This document shows positions 41,812 through 50,871 of a stretch of DNA of 64,000 nt, one piece after another. The notes under the pieces are model-generated. The model saw nothing but the letters and a program-made list of their open reading frames with translations. It was not told where the DNA came from and ran no database searches. The position numbers and the translations under genes are program-made. Each line of letters begins with the position of its first letter. Position 1 is the stretch's first letter. The stretch lies in assembly GCF_025165815.1 (NCBI RefSeq), contig NZ_JAFFZE010000032.1, positions 1 to 64,000 on the forward strand. Reading direction: 5' to 3'. The DNA comes from Actinophytocola gossypii (lineage in GTDB: Bacteria > Actinomycetota > Actinomycetes > Mycobacteriales > Pseudonocardiaceae).

Positions 41812-43107
41812 TCACCACCGCCAGCGGGTCGCGGCGGCCAGCTGGTGCGGGTCCAGGTCGGCGCAGCGTTCCGCCTCGGCACGTCGCACGGTCAGGATCG
41901 CGTCGTGCAGCTCGGGGCCGAGGGCGTCGGCCAGGACCGTCGACGCGGCGAGGGCGTCGGCCGCCGCCTCGGCCGACCTCGGCAGCCGGTGGACGCCGGC
42001 GGCCCCGGGGTCGTCGAGCAGGGCCGGGTCGCCGGTGACCGGAGGCGGCAGGCGCAGGTCGTCGGCCATCCCGGCCAGCCCCGCGGCGATCACGCAGCCG
42101 ACGACCAGGTACGGGTTCGCGGTGCCGTCGAAGCACTTGAGCTCGGCGTTGGCCGACTCCTCGGTGCCGGCGATCACGCGCAGGGCGGTCTCCCGCGTCT
42201 CGTGCCCCCAGCTCTGCCAGATGCCGGCCCAGCGGGAGGGTCGCAGCCGCAGGAAGCTCGCCGGGTGCCCGGCGCCGATCGCCAGCAGCGCGGGCAGCTC
42301 GCGGAGCAGGCCGGCCAGGAACGCCTCGCCGGGCGGCCGCATCGCCGCGAACGTGTTGCCCGCGTCGTCGTGGACCGACAGGTGCAGGTGAGCGCCGGAG
42401 CCCGCGCCGTCCGGGTCGACACTGGGTGCGAAGGTGGCCCGCCAGCCGTGCGCGAGGCTTCGCGAACGGACCGTGTGCCGGACCAGCACCGCGTCGTCCG
42501 CGGCACCGACGGGGCCGTTCGGCGCGACCGACACCTCCAGTTGGGCGGTGGCGTACTCGGGGTGGAACTGCTCGACCGCGAGCCCCTGGCGGGTGAGGTC
42601 GTCGACCAGGTCCACCGCGTACCCGGCGACGTGCTCCAGCCGGATCTGCCCGTAGCCCGGGCCGTCGAACGCCGGGGTGAAGTCACCGGTTCCGAGGATC
42701 CACTCGTGCTCGAACGCCATCCGCAGCGTGAGCCCCCGGCGCACGGCCGCTGCCTCCTGCCGAGCGGCGAACGCACGCTGACAGGCGACGAACGACTCGC
42801 CGGTCTTGGTCAGTTTGTCCGCCGGCGCCCACGCCCAGCCCGGCATCGCCGACAACGCCACCAGCCGGTCGAGGTCCGGCACCAACCGCAGGTCACCGTC
42901 CGGGCCGCCCAGGTACTCCCCCGCCACCATCACGTCGTCCGCCCCGAACGCCTCGAAACACGGCGACGCCCCGACCCCGGCCGAGACCGCCGCGTCCAGC
43001 CGCTCCAGGGGCACCGTCTTGACCCGGGTGATCCCGGCGTTGTCCACGAACGACAGCTCCACCAGCCGCACCCCGGCCGCGCGCAACGCCTCCACGTTCG
43101 TCGCCAT
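41812..43107 (-). CDS. Glutamine synthetase-like ligase (FluG C-domain-like)
   Basis: 431 residues, close to glutamine synthetase length. Beta-grasp N-domain (LVELSFVDNAGITRVKTVPL), catalytic motifs FEHEWIL, QLEVSVAPNGP, GSGAHLHLSV, SFLRLRPSRWAGIWQSWG, and NAELKCFDGTANPYL. Several positions differ from housekeeping GlnA, so an ATP-dependent gamma-glutamyl ligase for an amine other than ammonia is more likely. ATG 43107 chosen. Upstream lie an isomerase-like gene and an NAD-epimerase gene on the same strand. Confidence 0.83.
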   Translation of the reverse strand: MATNVEALRAAGVRLVELSFVDNAGITRVKTVPLERLDAAVSAGVGASPCFEAFGADDVMVAGEYLGGPDGDLRLVPDLDRLVALSAMPGWAWAPADKLTKTGESFVACQRAFAARQEAAAVRRGLTLRMAFEHEWILGTGDFTPAFDGPGYGQIRLEHVAGYAVDLVDDLTRQGLAVEQFHPEYATAQLEVSVAPNGPVGAADDAVLVRHTVRSRSLAHGWRATFAPSVDPDGAGSGAHLHLSVHDDAGNTFAAMRPPGEAFLAGLLRELPALLAIGAGHPASFLRLRPSRWAGIWQSWGHETRETALRVIAGTEESANAELKCFDGTANPYLVVGCVIAAGLAGMADDLRLPPPVTGDPALLDDPGAAGVHRLPRSAEAAADALAASTVLADALGPELHDAILTVRRAEAERCADLDPHQLAAATRWRW

Positions 43108-43151
43108 GCGATCAGGGTCGCAGGTGAGCCGCCGGCGCGTCCACGGATGGC

Positions 43152-43865
43152 TCAGCCGAGCCAGCGCAGCAGGGTGGCGGCGTCCTCGGCGAACGCGGCC
43201 GGGTCGTCGTCGCGGACGAACTCCAGCAGGGCGTGCCCGTCGCCCATGGCGGAGAGCACCGGCAGCCACATCGACTCCCGGGCGGCGAGGGGCAGCCGGT
43301 CGCCGGTGTCGGTCCAGGAGAACACGTGCGCGGTGACCGGGCGCAGAGTCTCCACCGCGGTGAGCGCGTCGGCGGCCGAGGACCCGATCGGGGGCTGCCA
43401 GTACGGGCGGGCCGCCGGCACCTCGGCCAGGAGCTCCACAGTGGACTCCAGGGTGTCGGTGAGGGTGTTCGCGTGGTACTCCAGGCAGACCGTGACCCCC
43501 TCGCTCGCGGCGAGCGCGGCCACCCGGGCGATGTCGGCGACGACGGCGGCCCGGTCGGTCTCGGCCGCCGACCCGCGCTGCCCCGCCCAGATCCGAACCC
43601 GCGGCGCCCCGAGCGCGACCGCGGTACGGAGCACGTCGTCGAACGAGCCGCCCGCCCCGGCCCGGTAGTACGAGCCGTACGCGCTGACCTCGATCCCCGC
43701 GTCGGCGCACCGGGCGGCGGTCTCCCGGGCGGCCACCTCGTCGGGAACGTGCACGTCACCGCCCCACTCGACCGCCCGCAGCCCGGCCCCGACGACGAGC
43801 GAGACGATCTCGGGAACGCTCAGCTGACGGAAGGTGACGGAGACCAAACCGGGAACGAGGGTCAT
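43152..43865 (-). CDS. Sugar phosphate isomerase/epimerase-like TIM barrel protein
   Basis: 237 residues, AP-endonuclease-2/xylose-isomerase-like barrel: EIVSLVVGAGLRAVEWGGDV, GIEVSAYGSYYRAG, ALGAPRVRIWAGQRG, VTVCLEYHANTLTDT with the metal Glu. It overlaps the epimerase gene by 4 bp. Such proteins isomerise sugars, hydroxypyruvate-like acids or inositol derivatives; the substrate is unknown. Length is slightly short for the family (usually ~260-280). Confidence 0.8.
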   Translation of the reverse strand: MTLVPGLVSVTFRQLSVPEIVSLVVGAGLRAVEWGGDVHVPDEVAARETAARCADAGIEVSAYGSYYRAGAGGSFDDVLRTAVALGAPRVRIWAGQRGSAAETDRAAVVADIARVAALAASEGVTVCLEYHANTLTDTLESTVELLAEVPAARPYWQPPIGSSAADALTAVETLRPVTAHVFSWTDTGDRLPLAARESMWLPVLSAMGDGHALLEFVRDDDPAAFAEDAATLLRWLG

Positions 43866-44629
43866 CCGACGCTCCCGGTGTTGTCCATCGGCGCCCAGCC
43901 GAGCTCTCGTTTCGCCTTGGCCAGGCTCATCGTGCGTTCGTCGCCGTCGCCGCTGATGGCGTAGAAGTCGAAGCCGTGGCCGCGGCGGGCGAGGGCGGCC
44001 TCGATCGCGGCGGCCACGTCGCGGGCCGAGGTGGAGATGGCGCGCTGCATCGCCGGGCCGTCCTTGGGCCACGCGTCGTCGGGCACCGGGAAGCACAGCC
44101 GCAGGCACACCGCGTCCATCCCCCAGGCGACCGTCGCGTTGCGGCAGACCTCCTCGCCGAGCCGCTTGGCGAGCCCGTAGAAGTCGTACCCGTCCGGCGG
44201 CGTCGACTCGTCCGGGTAGCGGCCGAGCCGGTCGTCGTCGCGGGGCGCCGGGCCGGGGTCCGCGCCGTAGAGCGGGTGCGCGTACACGGACATGCTGCTG
44301 GTGTAGACCATGTGGGTGGCCCCTGCCCGGTGTACGCCGGTCAGCGCCGCGTACATGCCGGGCACGGCGACGTCCAGGTGCGCCCGCGCGGTCTCCGGCG
44401 TGCCCCAGTCCGCGTTCGGCCCCATCGCCATGAACACCAGGGAGTCGACCCCCTCGGCGAGCGACGCGACGAGGTCGACGTCGTGCAGGTCGCCGGTGTG
44501 GTAGGCCACGCCGGGCGTTGGGACCTTCGGCTCGGCCAGGTCGAGCACCCGAAGCTCGTGCCGCCGCGCCAGGTGCGGCACCACGATCGACCCGACCGAG
44601 CCGCAGCCACCGATCACCAGCAGGCGCAT
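43862..44629 (-). CDS. NAD-dependent epimerase/dehydratase (extended SDR)
   Basis: 255 residues. GGCGSVGSIVVPHLARR gives the NAD-binding glycine motif, YTSSMSVYAHPLYG the catalytic Ser region and YDFYGLAKRLGEE the YxxxK pair. It is co-transcribed with the isomerase-like gene and starts 10 bp after the MFS gene. Together they suggest uptake and rearrangement of a sugar-like or cyclitol-like compound before the ligase and amidohydrolase steps. Confidence 0.84.
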   Translation of the reverse strand: MRLLVIGGCGSVGSIVVPHLARRHELRVLDLAEPKVPTPGVAYHTGDLHDVDLVASLAEGVDSLVFMAMGPNADWGTPETARAHLDVAVPGMYAALTGVHRAGATHMVYTSSMSVYAHPLYGADPGPAPRDDDRLGRYPDESTPPDGYDFYGLAKRLGEEVCRNATVAWGMDAVCLRLCFPVPDDAWPKDGPAMQRAISTSARDVAAAIEAALARRGHGFDFYAISGDGDERTMSLAKAKRELGWAPMDNTGSVG

Positions 44630-44639
44630 GACGCTCCCT

Positions 44640-45827
44640 TCAGACCCGCACGTGCGCGTCCCGTCCGGCGCGCAGCCCGACCACAGTGTGCACGGCCGCG
44701 ACCCCGGCGAGCACCGCGAGCGGCACCCGCCAGCCGCCGGTCGCGTCGTGCAGCGCGCCGATCGCCACCGGTCCGACGGCGGCGAACAGGTACCCGATCG
44801 CCTGCCCCATCCCGGCCAGCGACGCCGACGAGCGCGGGTCCGCCGCGCGCAGGCTGAAGAACGCGAGCGCGAGGAAGAACAGGGTGCCCGCGCCGGTCCC
44901 GGTGACCAGCGCCCACACCGGCGCCAGCTCGGGCGCGAACAGCAGCCCCAGGTAGCCCGCCATCGCCAGCACCGACCCGCCCGCCGCGATCATCCGCTGA
45001 TCCGGCAGCCGCCGCAGCACCAGCGGCAGCACGAGGCTCATCACGACGCCGATCATCTGGTAGACGAACAGCATCCAGCCCGCGTACTCCTCGCTCCGCC
45101 CGGTGTCCTGCACGATCGACGGGAACCAGGCGACCATCGTGTAGAACCCGCAGGCGGACAGCGCCATGAACGCCGAGACCTCCCAGGCGAGCGGCACCCG
45201 CCACGGCGCCCTCGGCCGGTCGGTCACCGGCTCCGGCTCGGTCCGGCGACGCAGCTGCGGGCTCCACAGCGCGATCGCGACCAGTGCGAGCCCCGCCCAG
45301 CACCCGAGCGAGGCACGCCAACCGCCGGGCAGCACCCCGGCCAGCGGCACCGCGACCCCGGCCGCGGCGGCGGCGACGATCCCCATGACGGCGGTGTAGA
45401 CGCCGGTGACCGCGCCGACGTGGTCGGGGAAGTCCCGTTTGGTCATGCTCGGCATCAGCACGTTGCCGACGGCGATGGCCGCGCCGAGGAACACCGTGCC
45501 GGTCCAGAGCAGCCCCGGCACCGGAAGCGACCGGAGCACGATGCCGGCGACGAGCCCGACCATGGCCACCAGCAGCATCCGGTCGACGCCGAACCGCCGG
45601 GCCAGTCGCGGCACCTGCGGCGAGACGGCCGCGAACGTGAGCAGTGGCAGGGTGCCGATGAACCCGGCCTCGCCCGCGGTGAGCCCGATGTCCTGGCGGA
45701 TCGTCTCGAGCATCGGCCCGACCGAGGTCAGTGCCGGACGCAGGTTGGCCGCGACCAGGAGAAACCCGACGACCAGCAGAACGCGGCGGCCGGTCCCCTG
45801 GTCCTTAGCAGTCCTCACGACCGTCAC
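44640..45827 (-). CDS. MFS transporter, CynX/NimT family
   Basis: 395 residues and 12 membrane helices. The N-terminal VGFLLVAANLRPALTSVGPML and GFIGTLPLLTFAAVSPQVPRL are typical of the cyanate/nitroimidazole (CynX/NimT) branch of the major facilitator family. First gene of the leftward epimerase/isomerase/ligase/amidohydrolase set, so it probably imports the substrate or exports a product. The substrates of this branch are poorly known. Confidence 0.86.
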   Translation of the reverse strand: MTVVRTAKDQGTGRRVLLVVGFLLVAANLRPALTSVGPMLETIRQDIGLTAGEAGFIGTLPLLTFAAVSPQVPRLARRFGVDRMLLVAMVGLVAGIVLRSLPVPGLLWTGTVFLGAAIAVGNVLMPSMTKRDFPDHVGAVTGVYTAVMGIVAAAAAGVAVPLAGVLPGGWRASLGCWAGLALVAIALWSPQLRRRTEPEPVTDRPRAPWRVPLAWEVSAFMALSACGFYTMVAWFPSIVQDTGRSEEYAGWMLFVYQMIGVVMSLVLPLVLRRLPDQRMIAAGGSVLAMAGYLGLLFAPELAPVWALVTGTGAGTLFFLALAFFSLRAADPRSSASLAGMGQAIGYLFAAVGPVAIGALHDATGGWRVPLAVLAGVAAVHTVVGLRAGRDAHVRV

Positions 45828-46198
45828 GGAGCAACGGTGTCACACCGGCCGACCCGCCGGCAAATCACCACCGGAGCGCGCAGCAGATCGCCGGCACGCA
45901 GCGCGGCCGGGCGCGGCGGTCCGCGCAGCGCGGTTCCGGCACGTGCGCGCTTCGGGCGGCGGTCTCCCAGGCCCCCGGTGGCACCTCGAACGCCGGCACC
46001 AGGACCGGGACCGTCCCCTCGTCGTCCACCGGCTCGGTGACCCCGCGCTCGGCGAGAGCGGACGCCCGTACCCACTCGGAGCGCGCGACAACGGGCGGCG
46101 GGCCGCACCTCGGATCGGACGCCCGTGCCGCGCGCACGGGCCCCGCGTTCCCGGAACGTTCCGGGAACTCCACGGGATCGGTGGCCGCCTGGCCCGGC
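45828..46198. other. Intergenic region with a 22-bp perfect palindrome
   Basis: No convincing gene lies here. At 46147-46168 there is a perfect palindrome with arms GTTCCCGGAAC and GTTCCGGGAAC and no spacer. It is 31 bp upstream of the GTG of the interrupted YbaB-like gene and could be an operator for it. Confidence 0.6.
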
Positions 46199-46498
46199 GT
46201 GCCGATCCGATCCCGCGACGAGTTGGCCGCACACGCCGAACGCGCGGAACGAGGACTGCTCGCGCTGTAACGCGACCTCGCCGGCCGGGTGCTGACCGCG
46301 CGGGACGACCACGGCGTCGTGGAGGTCTCGGTGGACAGCACGGGCGCGGTGGTCGAGGTCGCCCTCGACGCGTCGGTCGTGTCCCGGATGGACCCGTCGA
46401 CCCTCGCGCACGCGGTGCTGCGCGCGACGAGGGCGGCCCAGGAAGCCGCGCGGCGGCTGGTCGGACAGCGCCGCGCGTACCACCTCGGTACCGAGTGA
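46199..46498 (+). pseudogene. YbaB/EbfC-like DNA-binding protein gene interrupted by an in-frame TAA
   Basis: From GTG 46199 the frame encodes a helical start (SRDELAAHAERAERGLLAL), hits TAA at 46268-46270, then continues in the same frame with RDLAGRVLTARDDHGVVEVS and VALDASVVSRMDPSTLAHAV, ending at 46498. The joined product of about 99 residues has the YbaB layout: coiled helix, three strands, helix. A single nonsense codon breaks it. Reinitiation at GTG 46289 would give a 69-residue strand-helix part. A sequencing error or a recent inactivation are both possible. A tiny ORF (46514-46591) with a purine-rich leader follows and may be a remnant. Confidence 0.6.
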
Positions 46499-46637
46499 AA
46501 GGCAGGAAACCCATGAAGGCCGGTCTCACCGGCGGGCGGGGCGCACGCGGCGCGGGACGGGAGTCCGGAGGCCGGCCGCTGAGCACGTGAGGTTCGCCAC
46601 CCGTGTGGGTGATCGCCGGATCTGGTGAGATGGCGGC

Positions 46638-47411
46638 GTGGCCTGGATCGAGCTCGAGAACGCGGTGAACGTGCGGGACGTCGGTGGACTGCCCACGGTT
46701 GGGGGTGGTTCCACGGTGCCCGGGCGGCTCGTTCGCTCGGACAACCTGCAGGACCTCTCCCCCACCGACGTCACCCGCCTGGTCGACGAGGTCGGCGTAC
46801 GCACGGTGATCGACCTGCGCAGCCACGCCGAGGTCACCTCCGAGGGGCCGGGGCCGCTGCGCGCCGTCGACCACGTGCGGCACCTGCACCTGTCGGTCCT
46901 CCCGGAGAGCCAGGGCATGACCGACGCCGCCGCCGACGCGCTCGCGCTGAACCGGCGGCGGGCCCGCGAGCGGGACGCGTCGGACCTGATGCTGGCGTTC
47001 TACCTCGGCTACCTGGAGGACCGTCCGGACAGCATCGTCGGGGCGCTGCGCGCGATCGCGGACGCGCCGGGGGCCGCACTCGTGCACTGCGCGGCCGGCA
47101 AGGACCGCACCGGCGTGGTCGTCGCGCTGGCGCTGAGCGTCGCGGGCGTGCGGCGCGAGGTCGTGGTGGCCGACTACACCGCGACCGCCGAGCGCATCGA
47201 CCGGGTCCTCGACCGGCTGCGCTCCTCGCCGACCTACGCCGAGGACGTCGACCGCCTGCCCGCCGAGGAGCACCGTCCACGAGCGGCCACAATGGACAGG
47301 TTGCTGGCCCGACTGGACAGCGACCACGGCGGCGTGCTGGGCTGGCTCGCCGAGCACGGCTTCGATGCGCGGGACGCCAAACGCTTGCGCGACAAGCTCC
47401 TGGAGGTCTGA
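46638..47411 (+). CDS. Tyrosine-protein phosphatase (dual-specificity/PtpB-like)
   Basis: 257 residues from GTG 46638. The P-loop HCAAGKDRTG (Cys about 150) is the CX5R signature, and the N-terminus NVRDVGGLPT plus LVRSDNLQDLSPTDV match the PtpB/SIW14-like group of actinobacterial phosphatases. These remove phosphate from tyrosine residues or phosphoinositides. It is followed one base later by a short-chain dehydrogenase gene, so the two are co-transcribed. Confidence 0.88.
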   Translation: MAWIELENAVNVRDVGGLPTVGGGSTVPGRLVRSDNLQDLSPTDVTRLVDEVGVRTVIDLRSHAEVTSEGPGPLRAVDHVRHLHLSVLPESQGMTDAAADALALNRRRARERDASDLMLAFYLGYLEDRPDSIVGALRAIADAPGAALVHCAAGKDRTGVVVALALSVAGVRREVVVADYTATAERIDRVLDRLRSSPTYAEDVDRLPAEEHRPRAATMDRLLARLDSDHGGVLGWLAEHGFDARDAKRLRDKLLEV

Positions 47412-47412
47412 C

Positions 47413-48102
47413 ATGGCTAGGTCCGCGCTGGTCACCGGTGGTACCGGCGGGCTGGGGGTCGCGGTCACGACCGCGTTCCTCGACGCCGGCTGGCGGGTCG
47501 TGGTGCCGTGGGTGGTCGAGCGCGAGCTGACCCGGATGCCGAAGCACCCCCGGCTCAAGCTGGTCCGCGCCGACCTGTTCGACGAGAAGTCCGCCCTCGA
47601 GTGCGCGGCCGCCGCGGCGTCCAACGCGGACGCCCCGCTGCGCGCGGTGGTCAACCTGGTCGGCGGCTTCGCCGCGGGCGGGCGGGTGCACGAGACCCCG
47701 ATCGACGAGTTCGAGAACCAGCTGCTGCTCAACCTCCGGGCGACGTACCTGACCTGCCACGCGACCCTGCCGTACCTGGTCCAGTCCGGCGGCGGGTCGA
47801 TCGTGTGCATGTCCAGCCGCGCGGCCAAGCGCCCGTTCGCCGGCGCCGCCGGCTACGTGACGTCGAAGGCCGGCATCCTCGCCCTGGTCGACGCCCTGAA
47901 CGTCGAGTACGCGGACGCCGGCGTACGCGCCAACGCCGTACTCCCCGGCGTCATCGACACCCCCGCCAACCGCGAGGCCATGCCCGACTCCGACCGCCGC
48001 GACTGGGTCGCCCCCGCCGACATCGCCCGCACCATCCTGTTCCTCGCCGGCACCGAGAGCTCCACCATCAGCGGCGCCCACATCCCCGTCGACCGCGCCT
48101 GA
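47413..48102 (+). CDS. Short-chain dehydrogenase/reductase
   Basis: 229 residues from ATG 47413. TGGTGGLG (8-15) is the nucleotide-binding motif; NLVGGF, then the catalytic Ser and Tyr-Lys in MSSRAAKRPF and GYVTSKAG (Tyr about 147). The substrate is not predictable. It follows the phosphatase gene at once and is followed by a hairpin. Confidence 0.86.
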   Translation: MARSALVTGGTGGLGVAVTTAFLDAGWRVVVPWVVERELTRMPKHPRLKLVRADLFDEKSALECAAAAASNADAPLRAVVNLVGGFAAGGRVHETPIDEFENQLLLNLRATYLTCHATLPYLVQSGGGSIVCMSSRAAKRPFAGAAGYVTSKAGILALVDALNVEYADAGVRANAVLPGVIDTPANREAMPDSDRRDWVAPADIARTILFLAGTESSTISGAHIPVDRA

Positions 48103-48105
48103 CCG

Positions 48106-48133
48106 CCCTGACCCCTAAGGGGCGATTTCAGGG
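48106..48133. terminator. Nested hairpin after the dehydrogenase gene
   Basis: Outer arms CCCTGA and TCAGGG enclose a CCCCTAAGGGG palindrome, 4 bp after the stop at 48102. Likely terminator upstream of the ABC operon. Confidence 0.55.
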
Positions 48134-48180
48134 AGCGGGCCGGATGCCGGCCGGGGCGGCGTCCCCATAGTGTCTGTGGC

Positions 48181-49110
48181 GTGGTTCTCATCGAGACGGA
48201 CTCGCTCGAAAAGCGATACGACGACAAGGTCACCGCGCTCGCCGACCTCTCCGTGGCGATCGAGCCGGGGATCGTCGGACTGGTCGGGGTGAACGGGGCC
48301 GGCAAGAGCACGCTGATCAAGCTCGCGCTCGGTCTGCTGGCGCCCACCGGCGGCAGCATCCGCGTACTGGGGCACGACCCGATCGCCGACGGGGAGGCGG
48401 TGCGCGCTCGGGTCGGCTACATGCCGGAGCACGACTGCCTGCCACCCGACGTGATCGCGGCCGAGTTCGTGACGCACATGGCGAGAGTCAGCGGTCTGCC
48501 GGCGGCGACGGCCCGCGAGCGCGCGTCGGAGACGCTGCGCCACGTCGGCCTGTACGAGGAGCGCTACCGCCGCATCGGCGGGTACTCCACCGGCATGAAG
48601 CAGCGGGTCAAGCTCGCGCAGGCGCTCGTGCACGACCCGGAGCTGCTCCTGCTGGACGAGCCGACCAACGGGCTCGACCCGGAGGGCAGGCGCGCCATGC
48701 TGGACCTGGTGCACCGGATCGGCAGCGAGTTCGGGATCTCGGTCGTCGTCTGCTCGCACCTGCTCGGCGAGATCGAGCGGATCTGCACCTCGCTGGTCGC
48801 GATCGACGCCGGCCGGCTGCTGCGCTCGGCGACCCTCTCGTCGATGACCCAGCACAGCGACCTGCTCATGGTCGAGATCGACGAGGACCCGGCCGACCTC
48901 GCCGAGTTCCTCGGCCGGCACGGGCTCGAGGTGCGCAAGGACAAGCGCTCGCTGATGGTGCGCATCGGCGGCGAGCCGGACGAGACCTACGACCTGATCC
49001 GGGACGCGGTCGCCGAGCTCGACCTGTCGCTGCACCGGCTGGAGCAGCACCGCCACCAGGTCGCCGACCTGTTCCGGGACCTGCCCACCGCGGAGGCGAC
49101 GCATGCCTGA
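48181..49110 (+). CDS. ABC-2 transporter ATPase 1
   Basis: 309 residues from GTG 48181: Walker A GVNGAGKSTLI, signature YSTGMKQRVKLAQAL, Walker B LLLLDEPTNGLD, then an extra C-terminal domain of about 90 residues. Overlaps permease 1 by 8 bp. First gene of a four-gene operon with two ATPases and two permeases, probably one heteromeric exporter or two related ones. Confidence 0.88.
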   Translation: MVLIETDSLEKRYDDKVTALADLSVAIEPGIVGLVGVNGAGKSTLIKLALGLLAPTGGSIRVLGHDPIADGEAVRARVGYMPEHDCLPPDVIAAEFVTHMARVSGLPAATARERASETLRHVGLYEERYRRIGGYSTGMKQRVKLAQALVHDPELLLLDEPTNGLDPEGRRAMLDLVHRIGSEFGISVVVCSHLLGEIERICTSLVAIDAGRLLRSATLSSMTQHSDLLMVEIDEDPADLAEFLGRHGLEVRKDKRSLMVRIGGEPDETYDLIRDAVAELDLSLHRLEQHRHQVADLFRDLPTAEATHA

Positions 49111-49963
49111 CACACCCACCGGTGTCATCCACGACATCGGCTACCAACGCTACGAGGGGCCTCGGCTCGGCCGCGGCTACGCGACCCGGTCGCTGTTCAC
49201 CCGCAACGTGCGCGCCGCCTACGGGCTCGGCCGCAGCGCCTGGGCCAAGGTCCTGCCGATCGGCCTGCTCGCGGCGGCGTCGATCGCGGCGCTGATCCTC
49301 GTCGTGGTCAACACCCAGCTGCCGATCGAGGTGATCGACTACGTCGGCATCGCGTCGACGTTCACCTACGCCGCCACGGTCTTCGTCGCGGTCGTCGCGC
49401 CGGAGCTGGTGTCCACCGACCTGCGCAACAACCTGGTCGCGCTGTACCTGTCCCGCCCGCTGCGGCCCCGCGACTACGCGCTGGCCAAGCTGGCGGCACT
49501 GGCCACGGCGACGTTCGTGATGTTCGCCGGGCCGATGGTGGTGCTGTTCCTCGGCATGGCGTTCAGCACCGACAACGGGTTCGCCGGGGTGATCGAGGAG
49601 TTCGGCGGGCTGCTCGCCGGCCTCGCCGCCGCGGCGATCCACGCGGCCGTGCTGGCCGCGATCGCGCTGCCGTTCGCGTCGCTGACCGGCCGCCGGGTGT
49701 TCGCCACCGGCATGATCATCGCGGTGAGCCTGCTGACCGCGCCGATCAGCGCGATCCTGCAGACGCTCAGTGAGGACGCGGGCGGCCAGCTCGCCGGCCT
49801 GATCAACCCGGTCAACCTGCTCAACGGCGTCGACCGCTGGCTGTTCGACGGGGGCGTCTTCGACGTCGGCCCGTACGGCGCGGTGTACGGCCTCGTCTCG
49901 CTCCTGGTCATCGCCGTCGGCACGGCGTGCACGCTCTTGCGGTATCGGAAGGTGAAGCCATGA
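49103..49963 (+). CDS. ABC-2 transporter permease 1
   Basis: 286 residues. A cytoplasmic N-terminus (IHDIGYQRYEGPRLGRGYAT) precedes about six helices, with VAPELVSTDLRNNLVALYLSRPL, a motif of ABC-2 permeases of this class. Overlaps the second ATPase gene by 4 bp. Confidence 0.86.
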   Translation: MPDTPTGVIHDIGYQRYEGPRLGRGYATRSLFTRNVRAAYGLGRSAWAKVLPIGLLAAASIAALILVVVNTQLPIEVIDYVGIASTFTYAATVFVAVVAPELVSTDLRNNLVALYLSRPLRPRDYALAKLAALATATFVMFAGPMVVLFLGMAFSTDNGFAGVIEEFGGLLAGLAAAAIHAAVLAAIALPFASLTGRRVFATGMIIAVSLLTAPISAILQTLSEDAGGQLAGLINPVNLLNGVDRWLFDGGVFDVGPYGAVYGLVSLLVIAVGTACTLLRYRKVKP

Positions 49964-50871
49964 CCGCGGTGGAATTGGACTCGGTGTCCCGCTGGTACGG
50001 CAACGTGGTCGCGGTCAACGACGTCACGCTGACCGTCAACCCCGGCCTCACCGGCCTGCTCGGCCCGAACGGCGCCGGCAAGACGACCGTGCTGCACCTG
50101 ATGGCGGGGCTGCTCGCGCCGTCGCAGGGCACGGTGACGGTCGGCGGCGAGGCCGCGTGGCGCAACCCGGACATGTACAAGCAGCTCGGCCTGGTCACCG
50201 AGCGGGAGAGCGTGCCGGGGTTCCTGACCGCGCGGGAGTTCGTGCTCGCCTCGGCGAAGCTGCACAAGCTGCCGGACCCGCGGGCCGCGACCCGCGCGGC
50301 GCTGGGCATCGTCGAGATGGAGTCCGCGCAGGACCGGGAGATCTCGACCTACTCCAAGGGGATGCGCCAGCGCACCCGGGTCGCCGCCGCGCTGGTGCAC
50401 GACCCGACGGTGCTGCTGCTCGACGAGCCGTTCAACGGCATGGACCCGAGGCAGCGCATGCACATGATGGAGCTGCTGCACCGGATGGCCGACGAGGGCC
50501 GGACGATCCTGTTCAGCTCGCACATCCTGGAGGAGGTCGAGCAGCTGTCCGGCACGGTGCAGGTGATCGTGTCCGGCCGGCTGGCCGCCTCCGGCGACTA
50601 CCGGCACATCCGGCGGCTGATGACCAACCGCCCGCACGTGTTCACCATCTCCTCGTCCGACGACCGCCGCCTCGCGACCGTCCTGATCGGACAGGAGTCG
50701 GTGTCCGGCGTGTCGATGGCGGACGGCGCGCTGCAGGTGCACGCGAGCGACTACGGCACGTTCACCCGGGCACTGGCGAAGCTGGCCAAGAAGTCCGGCA
50801 TCCGGCTGACCAGCGTCCTGCCGGCCGACGAATCCCTCGAGAAGGTCTTCTCCTACCTGGTGGCGGCATGA
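49960..50871 (+). CDS. ABC-2 transporter ATPase 2
   Basis: 303 residues: Walker [12 protein letters not shown], signature YSKGMRQRTRVAAAL, Walker B VLLLDEPFNGMD, and a C-terminal accessory domain. It starts inside the permease 1 stop and overlaps permease 2 by 4 bp. Confidence 0.88.
   Translation: MTAVELDSVSRWYGNVVAVNDVTLTVNPGLTGLLGPNGAGKTTVLHLMAGLLAPSQGTVTVGGEAAWRNPDMYKQLGLVTERESVPGFLTAREFVLASAKLHKLPDPRAATRAALGIVEMESAQDREISTYSKGMRQRTRVAAALVHDPTVLLLDEPFNGMDPRQRMHMMELLHRMADEGRTILFSSHILEEVEQLSGTVQVIVSGRLAASGDYRHIRRLMTNRPHVFTISSSDDRRLATVLIGQESVSGVSMADGALQVHASDYGTFTRALAKLAKKSGIRLTSVLPADESLEKVFSYLVAA

Noticed and set aside
46514-46591. Tiny ORF of 25 codons with a purine-rich leader after the interrupted YbaB-like gene
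   Set aside because: Too short and of low-complexity Gly/Arg composition; mentioned only as a possible remnant.
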